Assembly (NCBI GenBank): GCA_963170755.1
Contig: OY720680.1
Coordinates: 29,716,141 to 29,780,140, forward strand
From: Amphimallon solstitiale
Lineage: Eukaryota; Arthropoda; Insecta; Coleoptera; Scarabaeidae
Direction: 5' to 3'
Length of the DNA: 64,000 bases
Shown: positions 11,262 through 21,233 of the stretch, in pieces
Position numbering within the stretch: position 1 is the stretch's first letter
How the letters are laid out: each line of letters opens with the position of its first letter
Program-made: the position numbers and the translations under genes
The notes under the pieces: model-generated
What the model saw: the letters and a program-made list of their open reading frames with translations, nothing else
Database searches by the model: none
What the model was told of the DNA's origin: nothing

Positions 11262-12339
11262 TTAGGTGCACCCAAAAGAAATCGTACTTATTTTTTTAAA
11301 TTTATTTATTTAATTTTTAAAGAAACACATCATCGACGGCTTCTCCGTCGTTTTTTACTACACATCAACAACGTCGGCAAAAAGGCTTTCCATTCACGTT
11401 TCTTTTCATTCGAGGAAATAAAGAAAAGTCGCAGTGGTCATGGTCGGGCGAATGTAGCGGAGGTTGCCATTTTTGTCAAAAATTGGCTCACAGACAAGGT
11501 AGTGTCAGCAGGAAAGTTGTCGTGGTAGAAAAACCAATCGCCCGACTGCTACAAACCAGGCCTCTTCCGTCGCAAACTGTTGCGCTCTCTTTTCAAAAAT
11601 TCCAGCGAAAAAGGCTGGATAACTGTCTGACATTGTGACACAAACTCTGAATGAACGACCACGACAGCTCACGCAAAGAAACAACAAATCTGCACTCTTT
11701 TGACGTTTCACTTGAAGAGCTTTTTTGGGGGAGGCGAACTTCAAGTCCTCCACTGGTTTGATTGTACTTTGTTTCTTTGTCGTAACCGTACCACCATAAT
11801 TCGTCACCTGTGATGAAAAAAGTTTAGATTGTTTTGGAACACTTCTTTCAAAGGACAGCATTGTTTCCGCACGACCTTGTTTTTGCGACGCACGAATTTG
11901 GCAACCACACTCTCATCCTGAAATCTTCCATTAAAATTCGTTGAACCTGTACTTCAAGTCACTCCAGAGAGCCCCTCAACTTCTCTAATAGTTTTTCGCA
12001 AACATTTTCATCGGTTCAGGCCGTGGTAGGACAACCAGCGGAAGGTTTGTCAACAACTGACATTTAACTTCTATCGAAACGGTAAAACCACTCAACAATT
12101 GAGTATTCCCAATTGCATCATCCTTTGTCGGCTGTTTTAATTATTTCAAGAGTTTCTGTGCCACTTTTCTGGATCAAGAAGCAAAATTTTAAGGCCGCGC
12201 GCTGTCCACGGAAATTAGCCATTGCAAAAACGACAAGCACACAAAACAACTGTTACTAAAAATTTTGCAGAAACCAAACGGAATCTTCTTCAGCAGCTTG
12301 GCGTACTTATTCGGTAATGGGAAGTCTATACGCCCCTAA
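11262..12339 (-). pseudogene. Degenerate mariner (mos1-like) on the minus strand
   Basis: Inner sequence reads as a mariner transposase on the minus strand. The start near 12221 gives MANFRGQRAALKFCFLIQKS then GTETLEIIKTADKG, the classical mariner N-terminus, followed by PSAGCPTT. Further on come TNYGGTVTTKKQS and PKKALQVKRQKSADLL, recognisable as the region after the first catalytic Asp (GDE..WVYGYDPETK block). Frameshifts and stops are frequent and no intact catalytic triad remains. The ends share TTAGG(T/G)GC in inverted orientation (11262 and 12339), which likely marks the element's termini. Its left end sits 3 bp from the TA flank of the complete mariner at 8908-11257. Confidence 0.8.
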
Positions 12340-12400
12340 CGTTAAAACGCGGTACTACAAAAACTTTGCCTATCACACCATCAGTTCGGTTTATTTTGGA

Positions 12401-12435
12401 TTCCATAATTCTTCTTTAAAAGAAGAATTATGGAA
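12401..12435. repeat. Perfect hairpin, 16-bp arms
   Basis: TTCCATAATTCTTCTT, a 3-base spacer, then its exact reverse complement. It lies between the decayed mariner and the CACTGG element. No gene abuts it, so a terminator role is not implied. Confidence 0.8.
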
Positions 12436-12610
12436 ATTTTGCTGATGATTATTTGTTATTCGTTAAATAAATTCCTATAACTAATTTTTCCAACAGTTTT
12501 TTTCCTTTTTTATGAACAATAAAAAAAATATATATAATAATTTAGAAATATTTATGAATAACTAACATACACTAGTAATAATTGAACATTGGATTAAAAG
12601 CTGCAAATTA

Positions 12611-12711
12611 CACTGGTCAACAGTGAAATTGCTTCTTAGGTGAAAGTACCCAATCCTGAATGAATTCAACGTGCTGAACACGAATATCACATTGAAAAAA
12701 GTTGATTGGCT
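12611..12711 (+). repeat. Left terminal/subterminal inverted repeat of the CACTGG element
   Basis: About 100 bp, roughly 70 percent identical to the right end with one gap. Most conserved blocks: CACTGG at the tip, TGCTTC, then AATGAATTCAACGTGCTGAA and CACGAATAT, ending near TTGGCT. In both arms the reverse reading gives the same chance peptide VIFVFSTLNS, which helped me find the match. Confidence 0.75.
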
Positions 12712-13031
12712 CACGTTCAAGAGATATTGACGTTTTGTCCATTGTATAGATGCTATTGCATAATGTATGCAATTTAGTGAGAAATTACGAAATTTTGCGT
12801 CATATTGCATCACCCCTTCATGCAAAGAAGTTAATACAGCATTTACTGTAAGTTTCCATTGAGAGTGTTGCGAAATTGATTGCGCAATATCAAGCAATAG
12901 CTAATTATAGTTTATTTATAAATGACCGACGTGACAGTTAACTCGTGCAATGTCCGTTCATTCGCGCATATTTTTCGAAGCTCTAGCATACATAAGTGAT
13001 TGCTATAGTGTAAAGTAACTAAACAGTAGCA

Positions 13032-14729
13032 ATGCCTCGTAACTGTGTTAATAGTGCAAATAACTTCTGTTATATTTGCGGAGAAGTGACATTTGCTGCA
13101 CAGAAAAAGAACATCAGTGCAACAGTTAAGAAAGCGTATCATTTGTATTTTGGTTGCAAGATAGGCGACCAGGACAAAGACTGGGCCCCACACGTATGCT
13201 GCCGCACTTGTGCCGTAAATCTTTCACAGTGGCTTAATGGCAAAAGAAAGGCAATGCCATTTGCTGTGCCCATGATTTGGAGGGAGCCCACCAATCACGT
13301 TGACGACTGTTATTTCTGTATGGTACGACCAGCTTCTGGAGGCATCACCAAGAAGAAGAAGTGGACAGTTGAATACCCTAACATACCATCTGCTCTGCGA
13401 CCCGTCTCTCATGGCGAAGGACTCCCAATTCCAGAACCTCCTACAGATTTTTCTATCAGTTCAGACGATGAGGATGGCCATGCGTCGGCGAGTTCTCCTC
13501 AACGTGGCAGTAAGGATGATGACTTTTCGTGCTTTGACGAAACATCTGCACCACATAAAATTACCCAGGATGAAATGAACGATCTTGTTCGCGATTTGGA
13601 TCTGTCGAAAAGCAAAGCGGAGATACTGGCCTCAAGACTTCGACAGTGGAATCTTCTGGAATAGAATGTCTGAGTGACTTCATTTCGCACTCGCCATCAG
13701 CTCTTCGAATCTTTCTTTAAGAAAGAAGAAAGCCTTGTGTTCTGCTGCGATATTGATGGTCTACTACAAGCTCTCGGTATTGCACATGATCCCCACGAAT
13801 GGCGGCTGTTTATAGACGCTTCAAAACTGACCCTAAAGGCGGTTTTGTTGAATAATGGGAACCAGCTTCCATCCATACCTATTGCACATGCGGTCTACAT
13901 GAAGGAGACTTACGGCAATCTAAAGCAGCTACTGGAGACGATTAACTACAGCAAGTATGGCTGGCAGATATGTTCTGACCTGAAGGTAGTATCTCTGTTG
14001 ATGGGTTTGCAGCAGGGATATACAAAGTACTGCTGTTTTCTTTGTCTGTGGGACAGCAGAGCAATCGATTTGCACTACATCAAGAAAGACTGGCCTCCGA
14101 GAGCATTTTTTAAGCCTGGAGAAACGAATGTACAGCACCCACCATTGGCACAGCCACACAAAATCATCATTCCTCCTTTACACATCAAACTCGGTCTTGT
14201 CAAAAACTTGGTAAAAGCCATGGATAAGAATGGACCAGCATTCAAGTACCTGCATGACAAATTCCCTCGACTCAGTGAAGCCAAAATTAAAGAGGGCATC
14301 TTTGTGGGGCCTCAAATTAGACAGCTCTTCCGAGACCCCAAGTTTGAGGAACTTCTTCAAGGTAAAGAAAAACAGGTTTGGGATGCATTCTATCAAGTGG
14401 CAGCAAACTTCCTGGGGAATGACAAGGCAGAAAATTACAAGTGTCTGGTTGAGGATATGTTGGCTTTGTTTCATGAATTCGGCTGCAATATGTCCTTAAA
14501 GATCCACTTTCTTGATTCCCACTTAGATTTCTTTCCTGATAACTGCGGGCAGGTCAGCGATGAGCACGGCGAACGCTTTCATCAGGACATTGCCACCATG
14601 GAGCAACGGTACCAAGGCAAATGGTCTACGTCAATGCTAGCTGACTATTGTTGGACAATCAGTAGAGATGCTCCACAAGTCCACTACAAACGGCAGGCCA
14701 AAAGAAGTCGAAAGCCGGAAGCAGACTAA
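13032..14729 (+). pseudogene. DDE transposase-like gene with zinc-finger N-terminus, two nonsense codons
   Basis: One frame of 565 codons from ATG 13032 to TAA 14727-14729, interrupted by TAG (13662-13664) and TGA (13671-13673). The N-terminal 210 codons have paired Cys motifs (CVNSANNFCYIC at 5-16, CCRTC near 57-61, CYFC near 96-99), probably zinc binding, then an acidic linker SSDDEDG. The C-terminal part shows LFIDASK (Asp262), WQICSDLKV (Asp316), KYCCFLC (Cys335/Cys338), HFLDSHLDFF (H-x4-H) and VSDEHGERFH (Glu511 or Glu514). D..D..C(2)C..H..E is the catalytic signature reported for CACTA/Chapaev/Transib/RAG1-type transposases. Similar proteins occur, as I recall, in many copies in arthropod genomes as uncharacterised proteins. 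Recoding through the stops is possible but a dead copy is simpler. Confidence 0.7.
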
Positions 14730-14807
14730 TGTTTTCTTACCATGTATTATAATATTGACATAAGTACACTTTTTCTGAAATATGCGTACATATTACAGAA
14801 AACCCGT

Positions 14808-14918
14808 AGCCAATTCAGCTTTTTCTTAGTCATTTTCGTGTTCAGCACATTGAATTCATTAAGAAATGACTATTTTCAGCTTGGAAGCATGAACTTTTCG
14901 AAAATTTGTTGCCCAGTG
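14808..14918 (-). repeat. Right terminal/subterminal inverted repeat of the CACTGG element
   Basis: Counterpart of 12611-12711, about 10 bp longer. It ends GTTGCCCAGTG at 14908-14918, followed by TTA. It lies 79 bp past the gene's stop codon. Confidence 0.75.
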
Positions 14919-15175
14919 TTATTAAACAGAAAATTAAACAGCTACTCGTGCTTCTATAAAACGGTTAGTACACACGGTGGACGGTTCATGCACAACTGTC
15001 AAAACTTACATTAAATTTAATGAGGTAATATGAAACAAAAAAGTACTGAATCAATTATCAAATGCCCTCGCAATAAGTTAGTGGATTGCAATACAATAGT
15101 AATAAACATTTTCATACCACCAACGAATTACAAGAAGTTCTTGTACAAAATTATTTTAAATTAAGTTTTATATAC

Positions 15176-15345
15176 CGCATGTGTCAAATATCATTAGGCA
15201 TAGGAAATCAAGGTATACGTATACGTATGTACGATGTATACGTCGTCGGCATTGGGACGGACAGTAGGTACAGGATTACCATACATATACATCGTATATA
15301 CGTATACGTATACATTGATCCCTATGTATAATAATATATGACAAA
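15176..15345. repeat. Palindromic MITE-like element, copy A
   Basis: Starts CGCATGTGTCAAATATCATT AGGCATAG and folds back on itself: the left part runs into TATACGTATACGTATG and the right part is TATACGTATACGTATACATTG then ATCCCTATGTATAATAATAT. The same opening is found at 23093, so it is a repeat family. No coding content. Confidence 0.7.
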
Positions 15346-15352
15346 CGGGTAT

Positions 15353-16030
15353 GTTCTTTCATCCTTTTAGTAAACCTCTGCCGAATGCATAATTTGCAAT
15401 ATATTTATAAAAAACCGCTTTTTGATAAGAGTGAGAATTTTACTTCCGGTTATATATGCAGAATTTGCGCGATATTTACAAGAATACATGATGAATACAA
15501 ATTTTACTTCCAGTCTGAATTTTGAAAATTTGTTTATACAAAAATGTTCCAAATAAATCTCCAACTGCGTTCATACTATTAATAAATATGTTTATAATTT
15601 ATAATTTGCGAGGTATTTCCAAAAAACTGCTTATTGAATGAACAAAGGATAGTTGCGGTCCGAATTTTGAAAATATTTTTTCACAAAAGTTGTTCCAAAT
15701 GAAGTTTCAAATATTTTCATATATTTAGTAAAGCTGCCCTAATTTTATAATTAGTGAGGTATCTGCAAAAGCCTATTTTTCGATAAGAGTAAAAGACGTA
15801 ATTCCGGTAGGCATTTTGAAAAGTTTTATTATAAAATTGTTCTAAAGTTTACTGTTAAGTACTCTTCTATTCTTTAGATATTTGTTTAAACTTAACAGAC
15901 GGAGTAAACACACACCCAAAGAGAACATTTTCAAAAATCACATTTTCGGGGATTTCAAAACCTGGAATTGCAAAAATCTCGGAATCAAAAATTTCACGAT
16001 ACTTCATTATACTATATATAATGAAGTAAA
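15353..16030 (-). repeat. R1 repeat, degraded copy 3 (reverse)
   Basis: Contains TTACTTCCGGTTAT, TTACTTCCAGTCTGAATTTT, GCGGTCCGAATTTTGAAA and AATTCCGGTAGGCATTTTG at monomer spacing. It ends in TTTCAAAACCTGGAATTGC and a weak version of the palindromic terminus (ATACTTCATTATACTATATA). More diverged than the copies at 51-54 kb. Confidence 0.7.
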
Positions 16031-16129
16031 AGACAGATGTATGAGGACATGGCAAAATTGAAAGAAAGGATTATCAACCATGCTGAAGAGAACTGTATGA
16101 AGACATAATAAACGTAATAGAAAATAAAC

Positions 16130-16495
16130 TAACACAGAATTTATTAATACATATAATACTTCACAAAACAAAGCTAAAGCAACATGGCAACTGGTTAGAA
16201 TAATAACATCAGAAAACTCTATAAATGAAATAGAAGCGAATGGTATCACTGATAAAGAATGATTAACATTTATTAATAAGTAATTAATAGTAATTTGTAT
16301 ACCTAGACGAAAGCTGCTGGATATGAGGACCACTATACTTTCATGATGTATCCAGCAAGTAGTGAAGAGTTATGTAGTATAAGTCTAGCTTTCAAAGATA
16401 CTAAAGGCGTTGATGATAATGCAATAAAAGCTATTAAAAAGATGTGCAACTAAATTTGTCATACTTCTTGAACTGATGAGCTGATACTGAAAATT
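16130..16495 (+). pseudogene. Non-LTR retrotransposon fragment, pre-RT part
   Basis: Plus-strand pieces read NKAKATWQLVRIITSE, NSINEIEANGITDKE and, after frame breaks, ELCSISLAFKDTKGVDDNAI KAI, matching the linker before the RT domain of jockey-like elements (normally ..SKATWxIIN.. and ..LKNTKSxGxDGI..). It continues after an interruption at 17864. Multiple frameshifts; not functional. Confidence 0.6.
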
Positions 16496-17863
16496 ATAGG
16501 CCGCTGTTCACTTTTCGCACTTTGCCAAAAGTGTGCTGCTAATTGGGCCTCTTAAAACTATTCAACTAAGTTTACAATTGATAATTTGCTACTTTCCAGT
16601 ATAGTTTTATTATTCAAGTGTGAAATTTATATTTTCGACCTTCCTGTATATAATGGAACAATTATACGGAAAGTCGCAGTATGAGAGTGATACTCGCTGC
16701 TTCACACACATATTTTTGTAATAAGTGGGCATTTTACCCCATCAAATTAATAAAGTTTTTATGGGAGCGCAGTACACAGAACATCCCTGTTTGGGTGAAC
16801 TGCTAAAAAGTTCAGGCCACATTCATTCTCTTTTTTAAAGTGAGCCTAAACATAATGACCAAAATTTTAATTAAAACATCACTGTATAATTTCGTGTAGC
16901 GTCTGCGAAGGTATTACGGTTCACCTAAGTTTGGTAATCAATTATTGAGAGAGTTTTAAGAAGATAATAATCATTTTCAGAATCCCGCTTAATTTCTCGT
17001 AAAAAGAATTTTTAATCGCCCACTTTATAATAATGCATTTGAGCCGTATTATTTTCATTTATGCACTGCAGTGTTTATTGTTTGTTGCATAAATTCCCGG
17101 TAGGTCTTTGTTTGCGAAAATCCATGAGTTTGAATATATCAATCATTTCACGGGCAGTTTTGGTTTGTGTTAAACACAAAAACAGGCTTACATCTGCTTC
17201 AATGCAGTAGTGGGTCCGGTTCAATGGCAAACATAATCTCGATTCAAATGCTTGTAACGAACAGGAATTCATGTTTGTGTATGTTATCAAACGTAGATAG
17301 GTAGATGTGTACCAGAGGTTAACTACATATTGAAATCTACAGCGGGATATGGTTGACAATAGTAGTCAAGATAATAAATACATTTCCGAAAAAAAGTATT
17401 TTAGGACGAAGTTAAAATAAAAGTAATTGAAAGGTAGGTAGTGCTCAGTTGTAGTGAATGTCATTTAGAGAAGACACATAACCTCAACGACAGCTGCACA
17501 ATCAAATTCAATCATAGACGGATAATATCTCGGTTAATATATTCGCTAAAAATTGAAACTTTGTAGGCATAACAAACTTTATACTTTAACTCGAAATAAA
17601 TATTATTTTAAATATCGATTTAATAATTTTAAATATGAGCTATTGTTTGGAAAATAATTTATATTATTGTTTCCGAGAGTTCAGAGAAAACATTCAACCA
17701 TTAAATATCAAAATATGGCTGTAAATTAAAATAACGATCTTTTAGCAAATATTTTATTGACATTACATGCTAATGACATGGATATGCAGAAAATAAATAC
17801 TAGTACCATTTTATTAAAGTAATGTAATATATAATATAAATACATATATTATAGGGGGCGGAG
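16496..17863. other. Sequence separating two parts of one non-LTR copy; nature unknown
   Basis: AT-rich with no protein motifs. The RT reading stops near 16495 and resumes near 17864, so this 1.4-kb block probably arrived by insertion. I find no clear inverted repeats at its edges. A 94-codon minus-strand frame at 17075-17359 has no recognisable motif. Confidence 0.35.
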
Positions 17864-17951
17864 TGTGTGTATTCTGATGCACTACAGCAGGCTATCATAG
17901 TTCCCATATACAAGCGAAATGATAAACTAGTTATTGAAAATTACAGACCTA
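17864..17951 (+). pseudogene. Non-LTR RT fragment, left of pogo insertion
   Basis: Reads SDALQQAIIVPIYKRNDKLV then IENYRP, the start of the RT palm (the FPDxLKxAxVxPIYKKGD..NYRPI block). It is cut at the TA 17950-17951 by the element at 17952-20206. Confidence 0.8.
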
Positions 17952-20206
17952 GGGTCATCGGACCTGTTAACCGGACAGCACCATTTTTCGGACAATTCCC
18001 GACAAAAACTAGTAAAATAAAGAAATCCTAACACTTGCCATCTATCGGAACTTATGTACGATTTCGTACATTATTTCTCTCTTGCTCACACATTGACGGC
18101 ATCCTCTAATGATAGCAATAGAAAAAAAAGAGCTTGTAGAATGACTGAGGTCTGAACGACGTGTGTGTGCGACTGATGCATCTCAACAAAAAACGTAGTA
18201 CAAGTACTCCAGGAAAATAGTTAATAAATATGCCAGGACCCATCTACTATTGTCATCTTTACTTTTTTTGGTAAATGAGCATGTCAACTTCATTTTTAAG
18301 CATGAAAATATTGGAGAAATTGATTGTTCATCCTTAAAATTAGTTGTCCGGGTAACCGGTTGCACAAAATGTCCTTAAACCGATTTTCGGACACAGCGTC
18401 CGAGAACAGGTACTAGACGATAAAATTTGTTTGTCATTTTCTAGCAAATGAAATATATATTATCCTTTTCGCACTTGCTCTCATTGCTCACTTATAAATG
18501 AAGGATATAATGACCAGTTTTCGGACACCTTTTCAAACAATATGAGAGAGAAACAAAATAGTCTTCAAACTGTCCGAGAAACGGTTCATTTTCGGACTTG
18601 TGTGTTTCTTGCATCTATTTCCTATGTCCGACAGCTGGTATTTTTCACTGAAATAGATTTTAAAACTTACAAATCGATTTTCATATGGCAGAAATCAATC
18701 AAAAATTGAAAAAAACAGAGATACAAAAGAGAAAACAATGTTGAAAATATTTTTGAAGACCCTACTCGAGTGTTAATGGGGACGAAATAGGACTTTCTCT
18801 TTTCCCTAAAACAGGGAAAGTGCTTGGACCAAACGAATGGAGGAACCTTTATACTATAAAATCGGGCAAGGAAAAAGAAAATATAACCGTTCTTATTGTA
18901 TTCAATGCCTCAGGAAATGTTTGTCCCCCTTTAGTCGTGTTACCCTACATAAGACCACCTCGGGCACTAGTTGAAAACATTCCTGATACCTGGGTGATTG
19001 GGAAATCCGACTCAGGGTGGATGAAAGTAAATGTACTTTTATGAATATATAACGAACGAATTCAATTCCTGGATCACAGAAAATCGAATAAAACGGCCAA
19101 TTATATTTTTTATTGATGGACGTAGGTCGCACATGACCTTGCCCTTAAGTCAGTTTTGCGAATAGAATGGGATTATTTTGTACGCCATGCCCCCTAACAC
19201 TACCCATATCCTGCAACAAATGATAGTCAAAACGAAAATATTATTTTGACATTATCAGAAACTGATTATGAAAATGAGGGCAACCTTGTTGCTATAGAAG
19301 ACAACAATAATAACACTACTTTTAAAGATAAAGTCGCCTCCAGAGAGAGTTTAGATCCATTCGAAAGACATCTTATATTTCCAGAAGAATCTTTGCAAAT
19401 CAAAAATAGAGAAGGCGAACGTTAGAAAGGAAAAAAGAGAAGCTATAGAGATCCAAAAGCAATCAAAAGCAGGAAAGAGGTTGAAGCAACTTACTGCAAA
19501 GGAAAGTAATGAAACGAAGAAAGTTCTCTGTACGCTATGTGAAGAAGAGCTCATCAGTGATACCGAAGATGATGAAAATAAAAACATCGGCTGTGATGAA
19601 TGCCCTAGATGGCACCATCTTAAATGTACCGACATGACGGATTTGACCTACAATGAAGCGGTCCAAAAAGATTATATCTGTGATATGTGCAGATAGGTTT
19701 TTGTCATACCTAGGTATACGGTAATGCCTATACCTATCTAAGTTTTGTAGATTATAAAAATCAATATTTGTATGTAGATAATAAAAGTAAAACAAGTTTT
19801 TGTAGTTTGCATAACCAAATTCGCCTACATTTCCACATACTGGTTCTCATAAATAACTTCCTATATTATTTTACTAAACAACCTATTTTGAAAATATTTT
19901 TTAACATTCATTTATGTTTGGGGTCGAAAAGACTGCTTTTCGGCTGGGTGTCCGAAAAGAGGATCAGTTGTGTCCGATAATTTGTCCGGGGTGTCCGAAA
20001 ACCAGTAAAATGCACCTTTCTCGACTATTTCTTAACTAAGTTGGGAAAAGGTAGAAATATTCAGCAATCAGTTGCGTCTGGCTGATCTAATACCCCCAGA
20101 CCTCCGTTTGTCTTGATAAAATCGAAATTCCCATAAAAAATACTTAAATTATGAATAATCTGCCGGGAAAATTCGCTTAAGTGTCCGATAACCGGTTCAG
20201 TCACCC
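17952..20206 (+). mobile_element. pogo/Tigger-like transposon with PHD finger
   Basis: A 2255-bp insertion flanked by TA (17950-17951 and 20207-20208). Ends are similar inverted repeats: GGGTCATCGGACCTGTTAAC on the left and GGGTGACTGAACCGGTTATC on the right (reverse complement of the last bases). It splits a non-LTR RT, so it is younger than that copy. Both subterminal regions carry repeated TGTCCGAAAA/TTTTCGGACA motifs. The coding part keeps only the catalytic domain and PHD finger; no N-terminal DNA-binding domain is visible in 18000-18735. Confidence 0.85.
18738..19696 (+). pseudogene. pogo/Tigger transposase remnant plus C-terminal PHD finger
   Basis: Catalytic pieces in order: RVLMGDEIGLSLFPKTGKVL (first acidic position), ITVLIVFNASGNVCPPLVVLP, DTWVIGKSDSGWM, then after a frameshift RPIIFFIDGRRSHMTLPLS (second acidic block) and YAMPPNTTHILQ. 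After more breaks comes a clean 71-codon frame (19481-19693) ending in a PHD-type zinc finger: CTLC..., CDEC, WHHLKC, CDMC in C4-H-C3 spacing. DDE_1 transposases with a trailing PHD finger are known in insects. The frame is broken at least twice, so inactive. Confidence 0.85.
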
Positions 20207-20640
20207 TATATAGAGATATTATCTTGCTTTACTAAAGTCATTGAAAAAGTTGTGTATAATAGGGTAATTGACTATTGAAATGATTTAAAAGATTTGGAAG
20301 AGAACTCAAATCAGGCATTCCTGCAGTTTAACCGAGATTTAGGTTTATCTCTTGCGTTTGATTGACACTATGAACTCTTAATTTCTTAAAAGAAAACGTT
20401 TGGGTTGTAACACCATACTCTATATTCAAAATACTATCCTCTCGGACATCATAGGAATATAAATGCTTGCTTGATTTGATATTAGATACAGGGAGATAAC
20501 ATCAAGGTTTGAAACTGATAAATCAATCTCAGATTTTATGTGTACGCTAAAGGATGAGTTTAAAGTCCCATTATACCGGGAGTTCAAAAATTATATTGAT
20601 AAAGGTTTTCCATGGAATGTAAAACGTCTGTGTTAAGTTA
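20207..20640 (+). pseudogene. Non-LTR RT fragment, right of pogo insertion
   Basis: Reads ILSCFTKVIEKVVYNRVIDY and later NSNQAFL, the stretch that follows NYRPI in jockey-like RTs. So it directly continues 17864-17951 once the pogo element is removed, apart from a 2-bp frame difference. Stops follow soon, and the remainder to 20640 is too decayed to read. Confidence 0.75.
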
Positions 20641-20713
20641 TATCATTAAGTGTCATACTGTCATTAATATTTGTCATTATATTTTCTCTCTAACATCTTG
20701 TAGTTTTTGAATT

Positions 20714-20905
20714 ATGGTTTACACCACACCACACAAAATTTACATGATTGAAGCGTATTTTAGAACAGGTGTGCTAGTTAATGGTATTTGAGAATACAGT
20801 AAGCGTTTATGTTAGGATAATTTTCGTGAACAAACAGGATTCTCCATATATGCCGCTATTAAAACAAAATACAGATCCGGTCTCAATGTAGAGCAAGATA
20901 TTCAG
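20714..20905 (+). pseudogene. IS630-type transposase N-terminal remnant
   Basis: Reads MVYTTPHKIYMIEAYFRTGV LVNG followed by stops and FREQTGFSIYAAIKTKYRSG in shifted frame, similar to the DUF4817 N-terminal HTH (..EKIxMIxxYYRxGxxxNGxW..). No catalytic part follows before the next element at 21234. Confidence 0.5.
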
Positions 20906-21233
20906 CTGCAACTATCCGAAATTGAGCCAAGTATAAATAACCTCATGGTGACAATCAAAACAACATCACCCTTCTCATTAAATTTCTACTCCACGAAACC
21001 AGGTAAAAATTTGTAAATAATAATTCCAAATTAATAAAATAATAAACTGTGGATCTGCAATACATGAATCTATTTTTTATGTGTTTTTTCATACGTGTGT
21101 TTTCTGCCTGAATGGGAAATTGGTGTAAAAAAAAATTAAACGGTGAAATCTAATGTCCTGCAAGCTTAAACAACGAAACTACCTTGTATCATCAATAGTA
21201 TTTTGTCGTTTTATTTACTAAATACAGTATATA

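Larger units (their letters stand above)
12611..14918 (+). mobile_element. CACTG-ended DNA transposon, Chapaev/CACTA (CMC)-like
   Basis: A 2308-bp unit. Termini are CACTGGTCAAC (12611-12621) and the reverse complement of CACTGGGCAAC (14908-14918), each bordered by TTA (12608-12610 and 14919-14921), a 3-bp target duplication. Similarity between the ends resumes internally: AATGAATTCAA and GTGCTGAACACGAA occur in inverted orientation at 12659-12684 and 14834-14860. Termini CACTR with 2-4 bp duplications are known for CACTA and Chapaev elements. Inside is a single 565-codon gene with two nonsense codons. I place it in the CMC group by inference from ends, duplication and protein motifs; I cannot decide between Chapaev-type and CACTA-type. 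Confidence 0.72.

Noticed and set aside
13224..14474. Several minus-strand frames across the CMC-like gene
   Set aside because: Antisense shadows; the plus frame carries the conserved motifs.
17075..17359. 94-codon minus-strand frame
   Set aside because: No motif, no start or splice context, AT-rich surroundings; indistinguishable from chance.
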